From Microbacterium sp. (GTDB lineage Bacteria > Actinomycetota > Actinomycetes > Actinomycetales > Microbacteriaceae), in NCBI GenBank assembly GCA_019510305.1, contig JAEKKN010000034.1, positions 1 to 64,000 of the forward strand: DNA of 64,000 bases. Reading direction: 5' to 3'. Both the position numbers and the translations under genes were made by a program. Under the pieces are notes generated by a model, which was not told the DNA's origin, searched no databases, and saw only the letters and a program-made list of their open reading frames with translations. Shown in pieces: positions 46,032 to 53,386 of this stretch. Position 1 is the first letter of the stretch. Each line of letters opens with the position of its first letter.

Positions 46032-46295
46032 ATGATGACACTAACTAAAGACCTACCACCAAGAAACACCCTGCGACCACACGAATCCGCAAAGCGCGCA
46101 GAGGTGTTTATGCTGCTCGACCAGGGATTGTCGCGGAACGGGATTGTTCGCCGTGCAGCAGTCTCCGGTGCGACGATGTCGAAGGTTTGCACTGAGGAGG
46201 GTCGCGCGTTCGATCGTTCGAAGACCGCTCTCGCGGGGTGCAAGCCGGTGCCCTTCCGGCGGTCGAGTGCTGCTGCCACTATGGTCGAACCATGA
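46032..46295 (+). pseudogene. Truncated helix-turn-helix protein of mobile-element type
   Basis: About 87 residues. HESAKRAEVFMLLDQGLSRN then IVRRAAVSGATMSKVCTEEG and FDRSKTALA match the small HTH proteins common on actinobacterial phages and integrative elements (homing of the form LLDEGLSRREIARRVGLS..TVSKI). After FDRSKTALA the expected basic continuation is lost and a short unrelated tail follows, so the gene seems truncated or frameshifted. Start taken at the ATG ATG pair; no strong ribosome site. Confidence 0.5.
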
Positions 46296-46732
46296 TTCAG
46301 CTATGGAGCGCCATCGTTGTCGCTCTGCTCACGATCGTCCTCGGTCCGCTGCTTCGAGGTGAACTCAGTGGCAAGCTCATAAAGCGAGTCGCCGCCCACG
46401 TTGAACTTCGGGAGAAGATCACGGATGTCCCCGACGCTCTCGCCGACTTGGACCATCTACTCTCCACGGAGATTGCTGTGCTCCGCGAGCGCGAGGAGTA
46501 TCGCCTCACCCGCAAGGTGAACGGCGCGAACGTCGCGGCACTGATCTTCGTTGCCCTCCTTGGCGGCGGTGGCGTCTACGGGCTCATCACAGCAGGGATC
46601 GCCGTCGGTGGCGGGTGGGGAATCACCCTTTATGTGCTTGCCGTGATCTACGGTCTCTTCTTTGTCGCGCTGGCGGCCGTTGGCACGCGAACGGTTTTCA
46701 GCCCACCGAAGGAGAACGAGTCCACAAGCTGA
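46292..46732 (+). CDS. Membrane protein, hypothetical
   Basis: A 146-residue protein. The N-terminal helix (about 2-20), a charged helical middle (ELREKITDVPDALADLDHLL) that may be coiled-coil, and two C-terminal helices (about 82-104 and 110-132) are visible. The start at 46292 overlaps the end of the upstream HTH fragment by 4 nt (ATGA). Not recognised; probably island cargo. Confidence 0.5.
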   Translation: MIQLWSAIVVALLTIVLGPLLRGELSGKLIKRVAAHVELREKITDVPDALADLDHLLSTEIAVLREREEYRLTRKVNGANVAALIFVALLGGGGVYGLITAGIAVGGGWGITLYVLAVIYGLFFVALAAVGTRTVFSPPKENESTS

Positions 46733-46962
46733 TCCGTATCTGGACGGGCTCCCGCAATCTCCTGTCTGCCGAAGATCCCGACCGAGCGCTGAGGTGCAAG
46801 TGCTGCTCGAGGAGCTTGAGCGTGCGCTTCACGCAGGTTCGCTTTCATCGCATCGATCGCCGTGCCACTCGCGTCGGCAACCTCAGCCAGCATGCGTTTC
46901 CGCCACTTCATCGGCCACTTCTCGAGCGCCTGCAGGTGACGCGCCTCGCCGTTAATGATCAC
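46648..46962 (-). CDS. Hypothetical protein, possible remnant
   Basis: A 104-residue frame whose first half (GEARHLQALEKWPMKWRKRM then LAEVADASGTAIDAMKANLR) looks like a real helical protein. Its second half is low-confidence and runs antisense into the end of the membrane-protein gene. Overlaps the upstream HTH-like frame by 11 nt. May be a truncated gene of the island. Confidence 0.3.
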   Translation of the reverse strand: MIINGEARHLQALEKWPMKWRKRMLAEVADASGTAIDAMKANLREAHAQAPRAALAPQRSVGIFGRQEIAGARPDTDQLVDSFSFGGLKTVRVPTAASATKKRP

Positions 46963-47317
46963 GCCGGCGGAACGCCTCCACCAGCCGTTCCATGATGAAC
47001 GCGCCTGTCGCCTCGGCGTCGATCAGGTTCAGCAACACGGGAGGCGTCTGGCCGCCATCCTTTGACGGCAGGAGGCCCGCGGCGCGAGCCCCCTCTGCCC
47101 GTGCACGTGAGATGTGGAGCGCCCCTGCCGTCACAGTCATCGCCGCACGCCTCGGGTTCTTCTCCAGCTCCAACTGGTAGCGGTCAGCAAACACCTCAAG
47201 GTCATCCTGCTGCGCGCCTCGCGCTCTGGCACGGCTCTCGGATAAGTTGCGCGCTCCTCGGTCGCACGCCTGATGGGTGGGCCGCCTTCGTCCTATGGCG
47301 AGACGCAAGCCTCTCAT
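46952..47317 (-). CDS. HTH-like hypothetical protein
   Basis: A frame of up to 121 residues. DDLEVFADRYQLELEKNPRR, TVTAGALHISRARAEGARAA and GLLPSKDGG resemble small helix-turn-helix proteins that choose between similar operators. The first 35 residues look non-coding, so the true start may be internal (around 47210). No family assigned. Confidence 0.38.
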   Translation of the reverse strand: MRGLRLAIGRRRPTHQACDRGARNLSESRARARGAQQDDLEVFADRYQLELEKNPRRAAMTVTAGALHISRARAEGARAAGLLPSKDGGQTPPVLLNLIDAEATGAFIMERLVEAFRRRDH

Positions 47318-47396
47318 CGTCGTTGGGGCGCGTGGGCCCTTTACGCCGGCGGGACACCCTCATCTCAATTGAGGGCCCGAGGGCTGCGCGCATCCA

Positions 47397-47434
47397 CGAA
47401 AGACCCCTGAGCGGATTGGCTCAAGGGTCTTTCG
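47397..47434. terminator. Terminator after the antitoxin gene
   Basis: A 16-bp stem with a single mismatch (47397-47412 with 47419-47434), 6-nt loop, 7 nt beyond the antitoxin stop. A run of T is lacking but AAAGA/TCTTT is in the stem. Confidence 0.65.
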
Positions 47435-47441
47435 TGATCGC

Positions 47442-47720
47442 TTAGAGACCGAGGTCCGCCAGGCGCTGCGCTGCGGCACGAAGAGCGTCATTCGGCTCCC
47501 GGTCCTCAGCAAGGATTCGCTTGATCTGCCCAACTTCTGTCGCGGTAACGCGCAGCCTCTCTTCAGAGATGACCGATCGAGCTCGAGACACCGCTGCATC
47601 GATGAAGAAGGCAGTGCGGTCAACCCCCTGAAGCGTCGCAGCCTCGTCGATAACCTCTAGGGCGTAAGACGAGATTCGCATGTTCACGCGCGCACTGTTT
47701 GGAGCTGTGGCTGTAGCCAT
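47442..47720 (-). CDS. DUF1778 (TacA/AtaR-type) antitoxin
   Basis: A 92-residue ribbon-helix-helix antitoxin. RVNMRISSYALEVIDEAATL is the DNA-binding part and QGVDRTAFFIDAAVSRARSV the second helix region; the C-terminal tail would wrap the toxin. A GGAGGAAATC ribosome site precedes the ATG at 47720. It lies 55 nt downstream of a GNAT toxin, the reverse of the usual antitoxin-first order. Confidence 0.88.
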   Translation of the reverse strand: MATATAPNSARVNMRISSYALEVIDEAATLQGVDRTAFFIDAAVSRARSVISEERLRVTATEVGQIKRILAEDREPNDALRAAAQRLADLGL

Positions 47721-47739
47721 GATTTCCTCCGTGGGTTGT

Positions 47740-47771
47740 TGTACATCCAATGTAAGCACGTTGTCTGTACA
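47740..47771. promoter_or_regulatory. Candidate antitoxin promoter/operator
   Basis: Two TGTACA palindromes (47740-47745, 47766-47771), 26 bp apart, lie in the toxin-antitoxin gap. On the minus strand TTGATT and TTACAT with 18-bp spacing could give the antitoxin its own autoregulated promoter. Confidence 0.4.
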
Positions 47772-47775
47772 GGAA

Positions 47776-48276
47776 TCAAGTTGAGAAGACTTTTCTGACT
47801 TCTTTCAGAGAAATCAGAAGATGGTTGGGGTGGTCCACGAAACGCTCGAAGCCGTACTTCTCGTAAAAGCGCGCCGCACTGTCGTCGATGGCGTGTACGA
47901 CCACAAACTGGACCCCGATGTCCTCGGACACACGGACGCAAGAACGGAGCGCGTGTAGCAGGAGCATCTCCCCCAGATGCTGCCCTCGAACAGACTCACA
48001 GCAGGCGAGCCGTGCCAGCAGAACACACGGGATGGGGTACTTCTGTGGAACAGAGAAGGCCCGTGCCAACTCTTCGCCCACGAGGCTGTACGCCGTCTGC
48101 GCATAGTAGCCGTATACGCGGCTATCGCCGTCCTTGAGGAGAACCCGAGTAAGGGTTGACCCCTTCTTCCCAGACTGGTTCGCCTGCCTCTTGAGCCACT
48201 CGTTCAAGTCCGCGACGCCGCAGTCGAACGGCTCTCTGTCGTGCTGACTGCTGTCGAGCGTCTCTATTGACCACAC
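47776..48276 (-). CDS. GNAT-type toxin (TacT/AtaT-like acetyltransferase)
   Basis: A 166-residue GNAT toxin that would acetylate aminoacyl-tRNA. FDCGVADLNEWLKRQANQSG matches the toxin family's F.CG...LN.WL opening. PCVLLARLACCESVRGQHLG contains the acetyl-CoA loop, and DDSAARFYEKYGFERF closes the domain with the catalytic-region Tyr. Paired with the DUF1778 antitoxin. Appears intact while most of the island is decayed, as expected if the pair is addictive. Confidence 0.88.
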   Translation of the reverse strand: MWSIETLDSSQHDREPFDCGVADLNEWLKRQANQSGKKGSTLTRVLLKDGDSRVYGYYAQTAYSLVGEELARAFSVPQKYPIPCVLLARLACCESVRGQHLGEMLLLHALRSCVRVSEDIGVQFVVVHAIDDSAARFYEKYGFERFVDHPNHLLISLKEVRKVFST

Positions 48277-48289
48277 GCCCCGAATCTAT

Positions 48290-48477
48290 CGCGAGTTGAT
48301 GGATTCGTTGAACTACTCGCTTCTCTCGGACAGTGGTCTGGCAGATCCACGCCGGCACGACTTCGGGTTTCCAACGGAGGTACTTGCCGATTCATCGCGG
48401 GCGTACTCCTTCGCCCACCAGTTGTAGATCGTCTTCACCGGCACTTGCAGCAAGTCGGAGACCTGCGCGACGGTCAT
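48290..48477 (-). pseudogene. Frameshifted excisionase-like HTH gene
   Basis: Reading from ATG 48477: MTVAQVSDLLQVPVKTIYNW is a typical MerR/AlpA-type excisionase helix-turn-helix. The expected continuation (GKYLRWKPEVVPAWICQTTV) follows only in another frame, after a stop. The gene is therefore broken by an indel near 48395. Confidence 0.6.
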
Positions 48478-48500
48478 CTGCTGATTCAAGCTCCGACCAC

Positions 48501-48538
48501 AGGGAAGCCCCCGACTCACGAGAGTCGAGGGCTTCCCT
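48501..48538 (-). terminator. Terminator after a small hypothetical gene
   Basis: A 16-bp stem with one mismatch (48501-48516 with 48523-48538), 6-nt loop, 2 nt past the stop at 48541. Same build as the terminator at 47397-47434. Confidence 0.65.
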
Positions 48539-48540
48539 CC

Positions 48541-48750
48541 TCAGGGCTGCCGCTTCTGCCCTCGTGACGCCAGCACCTCGATCAGTTCCTCGGCGAACGG
48601 CGACTCCCCCAGGACGAACCCGTTGATCTCCTGTGAAATCGACAGCAGTGCGATCACGTTCGCGTACGCGATCCTCTGATCGACGGTCTTCAATTCAGAT
48701 TCTCTCGGCAGCGCATCCAAAGCCGAATTCCACATGTTGGCCGTGTCCAT
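48541..48750 (-). CDS. Small hypothetical protein
   Basis: A 69-residue protein (MDTANMWNSALDALPRESEL, then AYANVIALLSISQEINGFVL). AGAGAGGGGA precedes the ATG and a strong terminator follows directly, so it is probably a real one-gene unit. No family recognised; the helical, acidic character is unremarkable. Confidence 0.5.
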   Translation of the reverse strand: MDTANMWNSALDALPRESELKTVDQRIAYANVIALLSISQEINGFVLGESPFAEELIEVLASRGQKRQP

Positions 48751-48802
48751 CGCCAGTCCCCTCTCTCGTTGCCCGCGCCTTGCGCCCGGATCGCAATCAC
48801 CC

Positions 48803-49020
48803 TAGGAGCGTCCTCCGACACCGACCGCCGGAACGAGCCGCGCAGCGAGCCAGGCATCGAGGTCGGCGGGGTAGTAGGCGTTGAGCCGTCCATTCTTGAA
48901 CGACGTGGGACCGGTGTCGCTGCACTTCATGACGTGGGTGTCTGCGGCTTGAGGCCGACGTACTCGGCGACCCATCACTCGTCAGCGATTCGGTCGAACT
49001 GCTCCTGATCGTGTCGATCG
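48803..49020 (-). pseudogene. Second excisionase-like HTH remnant
   Basis: On the minus strand, fragments in two frames give FDRIADE, stop, WVAEYVGLKPQT, then after a shift GPTSFKNGRLNAYYPADLDA and WLAAR. Together they make the helix-turn-helix and wing of an excisionase/DNA-binding protein (form: VAE.LG....T...W...G.P.FK.GR..RY...DLDAWL). At least one stop and one frameshift break it. Confidence 0.5.
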
Positions 49021-49049
49021 TCTCGCACTGTTCACACATCGCCGCACCA

Positions 49050-49429
49050 GGCACGTAGGCCCCCCGCGCCGCGACGTACTCCTATTCGGCGACGGACTCG
49101 TGCATGTTCCGCGACCACGCACGAGCGAAGGATCCCGTTCCTGGTTCGTCACCGCGCTCGAGACGGCAGGACTCCCCCGCATGACGATCCATGACCTGCG
49201 GCACACGGCGGCGTCGCTCGCGATCTCGGCCGGCGCGAACGTGAAGGCCGTGCAGCGGATGCTGGGTCACAAGTCCGCGGCGATGACCCTCGACGTCTAC
49301 GCCGACCTGTTCGACGACGACCTAGAGGCTGTTTCGGATGCCCTCGATCAGGCTCGCGCGTCGTCGAATGTTGCTGTTTCGTTGTCACAGAGCGCCACCG
49401 GGAACGCGACGAAGCCCCGCCAGCCCTGA
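49050..49429 (+). pseudogene. Tyrosine recombinase (integrase), C-terminal fragment
   Basis: The catalytic C-terminus of a phage-type integrase. TIHDLRHTAASLAISAGANV gives the HxxR pair, KAVQRMLGHKS the second His, and MTLDVYADLF the nucleophile Tyr. Upstream only a short in-frame stretch (RRDVLLFGDGLVHVPRPRTS) is recognisable. The core-binding domain and the first catalytic Arg are missing, so it is inactive by itself. It ends 28 bp from the attachment repeat, on the tRNA side. Confidence 0.85.
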
Positions 49430-49456
49430 TTTCCAGGGCGAGACGGGGCTTCCGAC

Positions 49457-49483
49457 GTGGACGCGACGGCGGGAGTCGAACCC
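49457..49483. repeat. Attachment-site repeat, right end (tRNA side)
   Basis: 27 bp identical to 45496-45522; this copy is part of the complete tRNA-like gene. Confidence 0.8.
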
Positions 49484-49533
49484 GCAACGCCTTCAGTTAT
49501 GAGCCGAGGCCCGGGACCGCCCGGATCGCCGCG
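49458..49533 (-). tRNA. tRNA-like gene with CAT anticodon, non-canonical D arm
   Basis: A 76-nt minus-strand sequence ending in CCA. The acceptor CGCGGCG pairs fully with CGTCGCG (one G-U). The T arm is perfect (GCGGG, loop TTCGACT, CCCGC). The anticodon loop reads CTCATAA on a 5-bp stem with one mismatch and one G-U. The D arm CCGG-GCGGTC-CCGG has a short loop, and the usual T8/A14 are absent; the variable region has 6 nt. It may be an atypical initiator/elongator Met-like tRNA or a tRNA pseudogene serving as attachment site. Confidence 0.55.
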
Positions 49534-49622
49534 ATGATGACCCCGACGCTACCGCGCGGATCGAGCTCTGGCCAGGAGCGTTGCCTGGGATAACGCTATG
49601 AGTCCGGCGATGACCGCGACCG

Positions 49623-50609
49623 TCACCCGACGACATCCGTCGCCGGAGCGTCGAGGGCGCGCAGCATCCTCTCCACCGCCTCGCGGAGTTCTGCACGCCA
49701 CGGCTCGGGGAATGTCGTGGTGTACTCGACGCCCTCGGGTATCCACAGCAGCGCGTACATGGCGTCGCGCCAGTCGGACCCGCCGAAGGGCCAGCGGGTG
49801 CGCTGTGCGTCCTCTGCCGTCGCGCCCTGCGACCAGACTCCGAAGCGCTCCTGCATCTCGTCCAGGGGCAGGTCCATCACGGCATCCGCCTCGACCTTCT
49901 GCGGCGACCAGGAGGAGGCGACGAACACCCGCTCCTCGATCTCCTCGGGGGTGATCGGCCTCCTCGCGAACAGCACGCGGGTGTGCTCCACCGTCTCGAT
50001 GCGATCGACGCGGAACGTGCGCCAGTCGTCTCGATCGAGATCCCAGCAGAGCAGGAACCACTTTCGTCCGGCGGGAGCCAGCGCGTGCGGCTCGACCCGG
50101 CGGATGCTCTCGGCTCCGGCCCCGTCGACGTACCGCAGCCGCAGCCGCTCGGTGTCGCGGGTGGCGAGCGCGATCTCGCCCAGGACCTCGGGCGAGACGA
50201 CCGGGGCGTCGCCGATGCGTGGGGGCTGCACGGACTCCGCGAGCGCGTTCACCCTCCGACGCAGCGCCGAGGGCAGCACCTGCTCGAGTTTGGCGAGGGC
50301 GGTGAGCGTGACCTCGGCTCCCCCGACGAGCTGCTGGGTCGCGGCCACGCGCAGCCCGATCGCCATCGTCACGGCCTCGTCGTCGGTGAGCAGCAGCGGA
50401 GGGACCGCGCTGCCCGCCTCGAGCCGGTACCCGCCGGCCGCACCCGGCGTGGACTCGACACGGTATCCGAGGTCGCGCAGCCTGTCGACGTCGCGCCGCA
50501 CGGTGCGCTCGGTGACACGGAGCCTGCTCGCAAGCTCAGTGCCGGGCCAGTGCCGGTGCGTCTGCAGCAGATTGAGCAGGGCGAGTGCGCGGGACGTGGT
50601 GTCGGACAT
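49623..50609 (-). CDS. WYL-domain transcriptional regulator (HTH_11/YafY type)
   Basis: A 328-residue regulator. The N-terminal winged helix reads LLNLLQTHRHWPGTELASRL and VTERTVRRDVDRLRDLGY. The WYL domain (about 140-215) contains RRVEPHALAPAGRKWFLLCWD, here with WFL replacing WYL, and the WCX extension ends the protein. WYL domains bind ligands or nucleic acid. Divergent from an ABC exporter whose promoter holds a perfect palindrome, the likely operator. Confidence 0.9.
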   Translation of the reverse strand: MSDTTSRALALLNLLQTHRHWPGTELASRLRVTERTVRRDVDRLRDLGYRVESTPGAAGGYRLEAGSAVPPLLLTDDEAVTMAIGLRVAATQQLVGGAEVTLTALAKLEQVLPSALRRRVNALAESVQPPRIGDAPVVSPEVLGEIALATRDTERLRLRYVDGAGAESIRRVEPHALAPAGRKWFLLCWDLDRDDWRTFRVDRIETVEHTRVLFARRPITPEEIEERVFVASSWSPQKVEADAVMDLPLDEMQERFGVWSQGATAEDAQRTRWPFGGSDWRDAMYALLWIPEGVEYTTTFPEPWRAELREAVERMLRALDAPATDVVG

Positions 50610-50632
50610 GTCTCAAGAGTCCCAGATATTGC

Positions 50633-50647
50633 GGACAGTATCTGTCC
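50633..50647. promoter_or_regulatory. Palindromic operator between WYL regulator and ABC exporter
   Basis: Perfect inverted repeat GGACAG-TAT-CTGTCC in the 61-bp divergent gap. It covers the -35 region of the exporter promoter, whose -10 box is at 50659-50664. Confidence 0.6.
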
Positions 50648-50658
50648 TGGTTGCCTTC

Positions 50659-50664
50659 TAGCTT
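50659..50664 (+). promoter_or_regulatory. -10 box for leaderless ABC exporter operon
   Basis: TAGCTT exactly 6 nt before the ATG at 50671. Confidence 0.4.
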
Positions 50665-50670
50665 CGAGTC

Positions 50671-51705
50671 ATGGCAACTGAACCCATCATCGAAACCGAG
50701 GGCCTGACCAAGGTCTTCACCGTCAAGAAGACGTCGGTCGACGCGGTCACCGATCTCTCCTTCTCCGCAGCACGCGGCGAACTCGTCGCGTTCCTCGGCC
50801 CCAACGGCGCCGGCAAGTCCACGAGTCTGCGGATGCTGACGACGTTGATCCCTCCGACGTCGGGCACGGCACGGGTGGTCGGGCACGACATCCGCACCGA
50901 CCCAGCGGGAGTCCGCGCCCGCATCGGCTACGTCGGCCAGCTCACGAGCGGCAGCTTCTCCCAGCGGGTGCGCGATGAGCTGATCAGCCAGGGGGCTTTC
51001 TACGGCATGTCCAAGCGCGACAGCGCGCGCCGGGCCGATGCGCTCATCGAGTCGCTCGACCTCGGCTCCTTCGCCACCAGGACGGTGCAGCAGCTCAGCG
51101 GCGGGCAGAAGCGCCGTCTCGACATCGCGCTCGGGCTCATGCACGCCCCGCCCCTCATCTTCCTCGATGAGCCGTCCACGGGCCTCGACCCGCAGAGTCG
51201 GGCGAATCTCTGGGATCACATCCTCGACCTGCGCGCTCAGCACGGGACGACCGTCTTCCTCACCACTCACTACCTCGAAGAAGCCGACCGTTACGCAGAG
51301 CGGGTGATGGTCATGGACAAGGGTCGAATCATCGCCGACGACGACGCCGCAGCCCTGAAGGCGACTCTCGCGGGAGATGTGCTGACGTTCGGCTTCGCCG
51401 ACGAGGCGGATGCTGCGCTCGCTCGCTCCGTCGTCGCGACCCTGAGCACCGCCGCGGTCTCCCTCGACGGAGACTCGGTGTCGCTCGCGGTGCCGGAGGG
51501 CGATCGCCTGCTTCCGGTGATCGTGCGGGAGCTGGACGCCGCAGGCATCCTCGTCCGCCGCGCGACCGGGGTTCCGCCGACCCTCGACGACGTGTTCCTC
51601 GCCCTCACCGGTCGCACGCTGCGCGAAGCCGGCGAGGGTTCATCCGACGCCGCATCCGAGACCACCCCCGAGATCGAGACCGCCCAGACAGGAGTCCTCT
51701 CATGA
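50671..51705 (+). CDS. Drug/daunorubicin-type ABC exporter, ATP-binding protein
   Basis: A 344-residue DrrA-like ATPase. Walker A is GPNGAGKST, followed by GYVGQLTSGSFSQRVRDELI, signature LSGGQKRRLDIALGLMHAP, Walker B IFLDEPSTGLDPQSR and the H-loop TTHYLEEADRYAERV. The family's C-terminal domain includes GVPPTLDDVFLALTGRTLRE. Overlaps the permease gene by 4 nt. Probably exports a drug-like or lipid compound and is controlled by the divergent WYL protein. Confidence 0.93.
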   Translation: MATEPIIETEGLTKVFTVKKTSVDAVTDLSFSAARGELVAFLGPNGAGKSTSLRMLTTLIPPTSGTARVVGHDIRTDPAGVRARIGYVGQLTSGSFSQRVRDELISQGAFYGMSKRDSARRADALIESLDLGSFATRTVQQLSGGQKRRLDIALGLMHAPPLIFLDEPSTGLDPQSRANLWDHILDLRAQHGTTVFLTTHYLEEADRYAERVMVMDKGRIIADDDAAALKATLAGDVLTFGFADEADAALARSVVATLSTAAVSLDGDSVSLAVPEGDRLLPVIVRELDAAGILVRRATGVPPTLDDVFLALTGRTLREAGEGSSDAASETTPEIETAQTGVLS

Positions 51706-52481
51706 CCACCACGGACACCCTCGTACGTCCGAACCTCACCAGGGACACGAAGAACGTGCTGATCAGGGAGCTCAAGCCCGTGCTCCGAGATCCCTTCACG
51801 CTCATCTTCAGCCTGCTCCAGCCGCTGGTTTTCCTCGGTCTGTTCGCGCCGCTTCTCGTGGGCAGCTCGGGTCGTCCAGCCGACGAGACGCTGGCGTGGT
51901 TCGTGCCGGGAGTGCTCGTGATGATCGTGCTGTTCGGCACCGGCGCCACCGGATCCAACCTGCAGTACGAGATGATGACCGGCTCGCACGAGCGCACCCT
52001 CGTCGCTCCGCTCGCCCGCTCATCGCTGCTGGTCGGCCGAGCGCTCAAGGAGATCGCGCCGATCGTCGTGCAGGCGCTCGTGATCTCCGCTCTCGCCTGG
52101 CCGTTCGGCTTCGCGATCGATGTGCCGGGGCTCATCGTCGGGCTCGCGCTGCTCGCCGTGTTCGGGGTGGGGCTCGGCTCCCTCTCGTACTCGCTGGCGC
52201 TCGCCACCAAGGATCGCGAATGGCTGTTCTGGGGCGTGCAGCAGGCGCTGATCTTCCCGTTGCTGATCCTGTCGGGCATGCTGCTGCCGCTCGACGAGGG
52301 ACCGGGGTGGATGCGCGCGGTCGCGTCGATGAATCCGGTGAACTGGGTCGTTCAGGCCGAGCGGGCGCTGTTCGCCGGTGATCTCGGCGACGTCGCGGTG
52401 CTGTGGGGCTGGGTCGCCGCCCTCGCGGTCGCGGTCATCGGGATCACGGTCGGCGTGCGCGCCATCCGTCGCAGCAGCTGA
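51702..52481 (+). CDS. ABC-2 type exporter permease
   Basis: A 259-residue ABC-2 membrane protein with six predicted helices (about 35-245). NVLIREL KPVLRDPFTLIFSL opens it, and EMMTGSHERTLVAPLARSSL is the cytoplasmic coupling segment typical of DrrB proteins. ISALAWPFGFAIDVPG and SGMLLPLDEGPGWMRAVASM follow. Partner of the preceding ATPase; ends 19 nt before a terminator hairpin. Confidence 0.92.
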   Translation: MTTTDTLVRPNLTRDTKNVLIRELKPVLRDPFTLIFSLLQPLVFLGLFAPLLVGSSGRPADETLAWFVPGVLVMIVLFGTGATGSNLQYEMMTGSHERTLVAPLARSSLLVGRALKEIAPIVVQALVISALAWPFGFAIDVPGLIVGLALLAVFGVGLGSLSYSLALATKDREWLFWGVQQALIFPLLILSGMLLPLDEGPGWMRAVASMNPVNWVVQAERALFAGDLGDVAVLWGWVAALAVAVIGITVGVRAIRRSS

Positions 52482-52500
52482 TCGAGCCCAGCCTTGCACC

Positions 52501-52536
52501 CGCGCCTCCCGTCCCGGATAACGGGCGGGAGGCGCG
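52501..52536. terminator. Bidirectional terminator
   Basis: An 11-bp outer stem (52501-52511 with 52526-52536) continues into an inner CCCG/CGGG stem. It lies between the converging ABC permease and SDR genes. Confidence 0.7.
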
Positions 52537-52554
52537 AGTGCTGCGAGTTCGGAC

Positions 52555-53262
52555 CTATGCGGTGCGCAGCTGCGGGTAGAGCGCCTCGATCGGCGCGCTG
52601 AGGCCGGCCTTGAGCTGCACCGAGGTCTCGTCGGCGAGGACCTCGTACTCGCCGCGCTCGGTGGCGTCGAGAACCGCGCCGACGAGGTCCGCCGGGTCTG
52701 TCTTCGGGTCGTCGACGTGGGCCGCCATCGCCGTGTCGACGTAGCCGACGTGCACTCCGACGACGTGGACGCCAGCAGGCGCGAGCTCGAGGCGGAGGGA
52801 GTTCGTCGCGGACCACAGCGCGGCCTTGGTGGCGCTGTAGATGCCGCCGACCGCGTACCAGGCGAGCGCGGAGTGGATGTCGATGATCGCCGCACCCGGG
52901 CGTCCGGAGAGCAGCGGCGCATAGGCACGGGCGAGGAAGAGCGGGCCGAGGAAGTTCGTCTCCACGTTCCGGCGGATGTCCTCGTCGGAGTGCGTGAGGA
53001 TGCCGGCCGAGGGCACGGATGCGCCCGCGTTGTTGATGAGCACGGTCACGTCGGGGGCGGCCTCGACGACCGCGCTGATCGAGGCGGGGTCCGTCACGTC
53101 GAGAGCAAGGGGCACGACACGGTCGTCGTTCCATTCGCGCGGGCTGCGGGCCGTGGCGTACACCTTGGCCGCTCCGCGCGCCAGCGCCTGTTCGACGAAA
53201 CGGGTGCCGATGCCCCCGTTCGCTCCGGTGATGAGGACGACGGCGCCGGTGAGTGAAGGCAT
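52555..53262 (-). CDS. Short-chain dehydrogenase/reductase
   Basis: A 235-residue classical SDR. The cofactor motif is TGANGGIG near residue 12, with NNAG at about 77, catalytic Ser in IDIHSALAWYAVGG, and YSATK. It is an NAD(P)-dependent oxidoreductase of unknown substrate. The upstream region carries a candidate promoter with a palindrome in the spacer. Confidence 0.92.
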   Translation of the reverse strand: MPSLTGAVVLITGANGGIGTRFVEQALARGAAKVYATARSPREWNDDRVVPLALDVTDPASISAVVEAAPDVTVLINNAGASVPSAGILTHSDEDIRRNVETNFLGPLFLARAYAPLLSGRPGAAIIDIHSALAWYAVGGIYSATKAALWSATNSLRLELAPAGVHVVGVHVGYVDTAMAAHVDDPKTDPADLVGAVLDATERGEYEVLADETSVQLKAGLSAPIEALYPQLRTA

Positions 53263-53314
53263 GAGCGGATCTCTTCTCTTGTTGCGACAATGGGTGATGA
53301 GGAATCGCGTAAGC

Positions 53315-53335
53315 GACTCAACTCATAACTGAGTC
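53315..53335. promoter_or_regulatory. Operator in the SDR promoter
   Basis: Inverted repeat GACTCA-N9-TGAGTC. On the minus strand it fills the spacer after -35 TTGACT (53332-53337); the -10 GCTTAC is weak. Confidence 0.4.
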
Positions 53336-53386
53336 AATTCAGTTTCTATTCCCAGAGTCCCAGAGTCCCTGATCCCCAGAGATCGC

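Larger units (their letters stand above)
45496..49483. mobile_element. Decayed integrative element at a tRNA-like gene
   Basis: About 4 kb bounded by identical 27-bp direct repeats (45496-45522 and 49457-49483) that equal the 3' end of a tRNA-like gene at 49458-49533. Next to the tRNA end lies a tyrosine-recombinase fragment; two broken excisionase-like genes, truncated helix-turn-helix genes, small hypothetical genes and a toxin-antitoxin pair fill the rest. Base composition is visibly less GC-rich than the flanks. Arrangement (integrase beside the tRNA 3' end, repeat at the far end) is classic for tRNA-targeted islands. Confidence 0.82.

Noticed and set aside
46615..46995. Plus-strand frames overlapping the minus-strand HTH-like genes
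   Set aside because: They are rich in Arg/Ser/Pro with no recognisable pattern, typical of shadow frames.
49549..49622. A tiny membrane peptide overlapping the WYL gene stop (GTGA)
   Set aside because: About 25 residues with one hydrophobic stretch; too short and unsupported to call.
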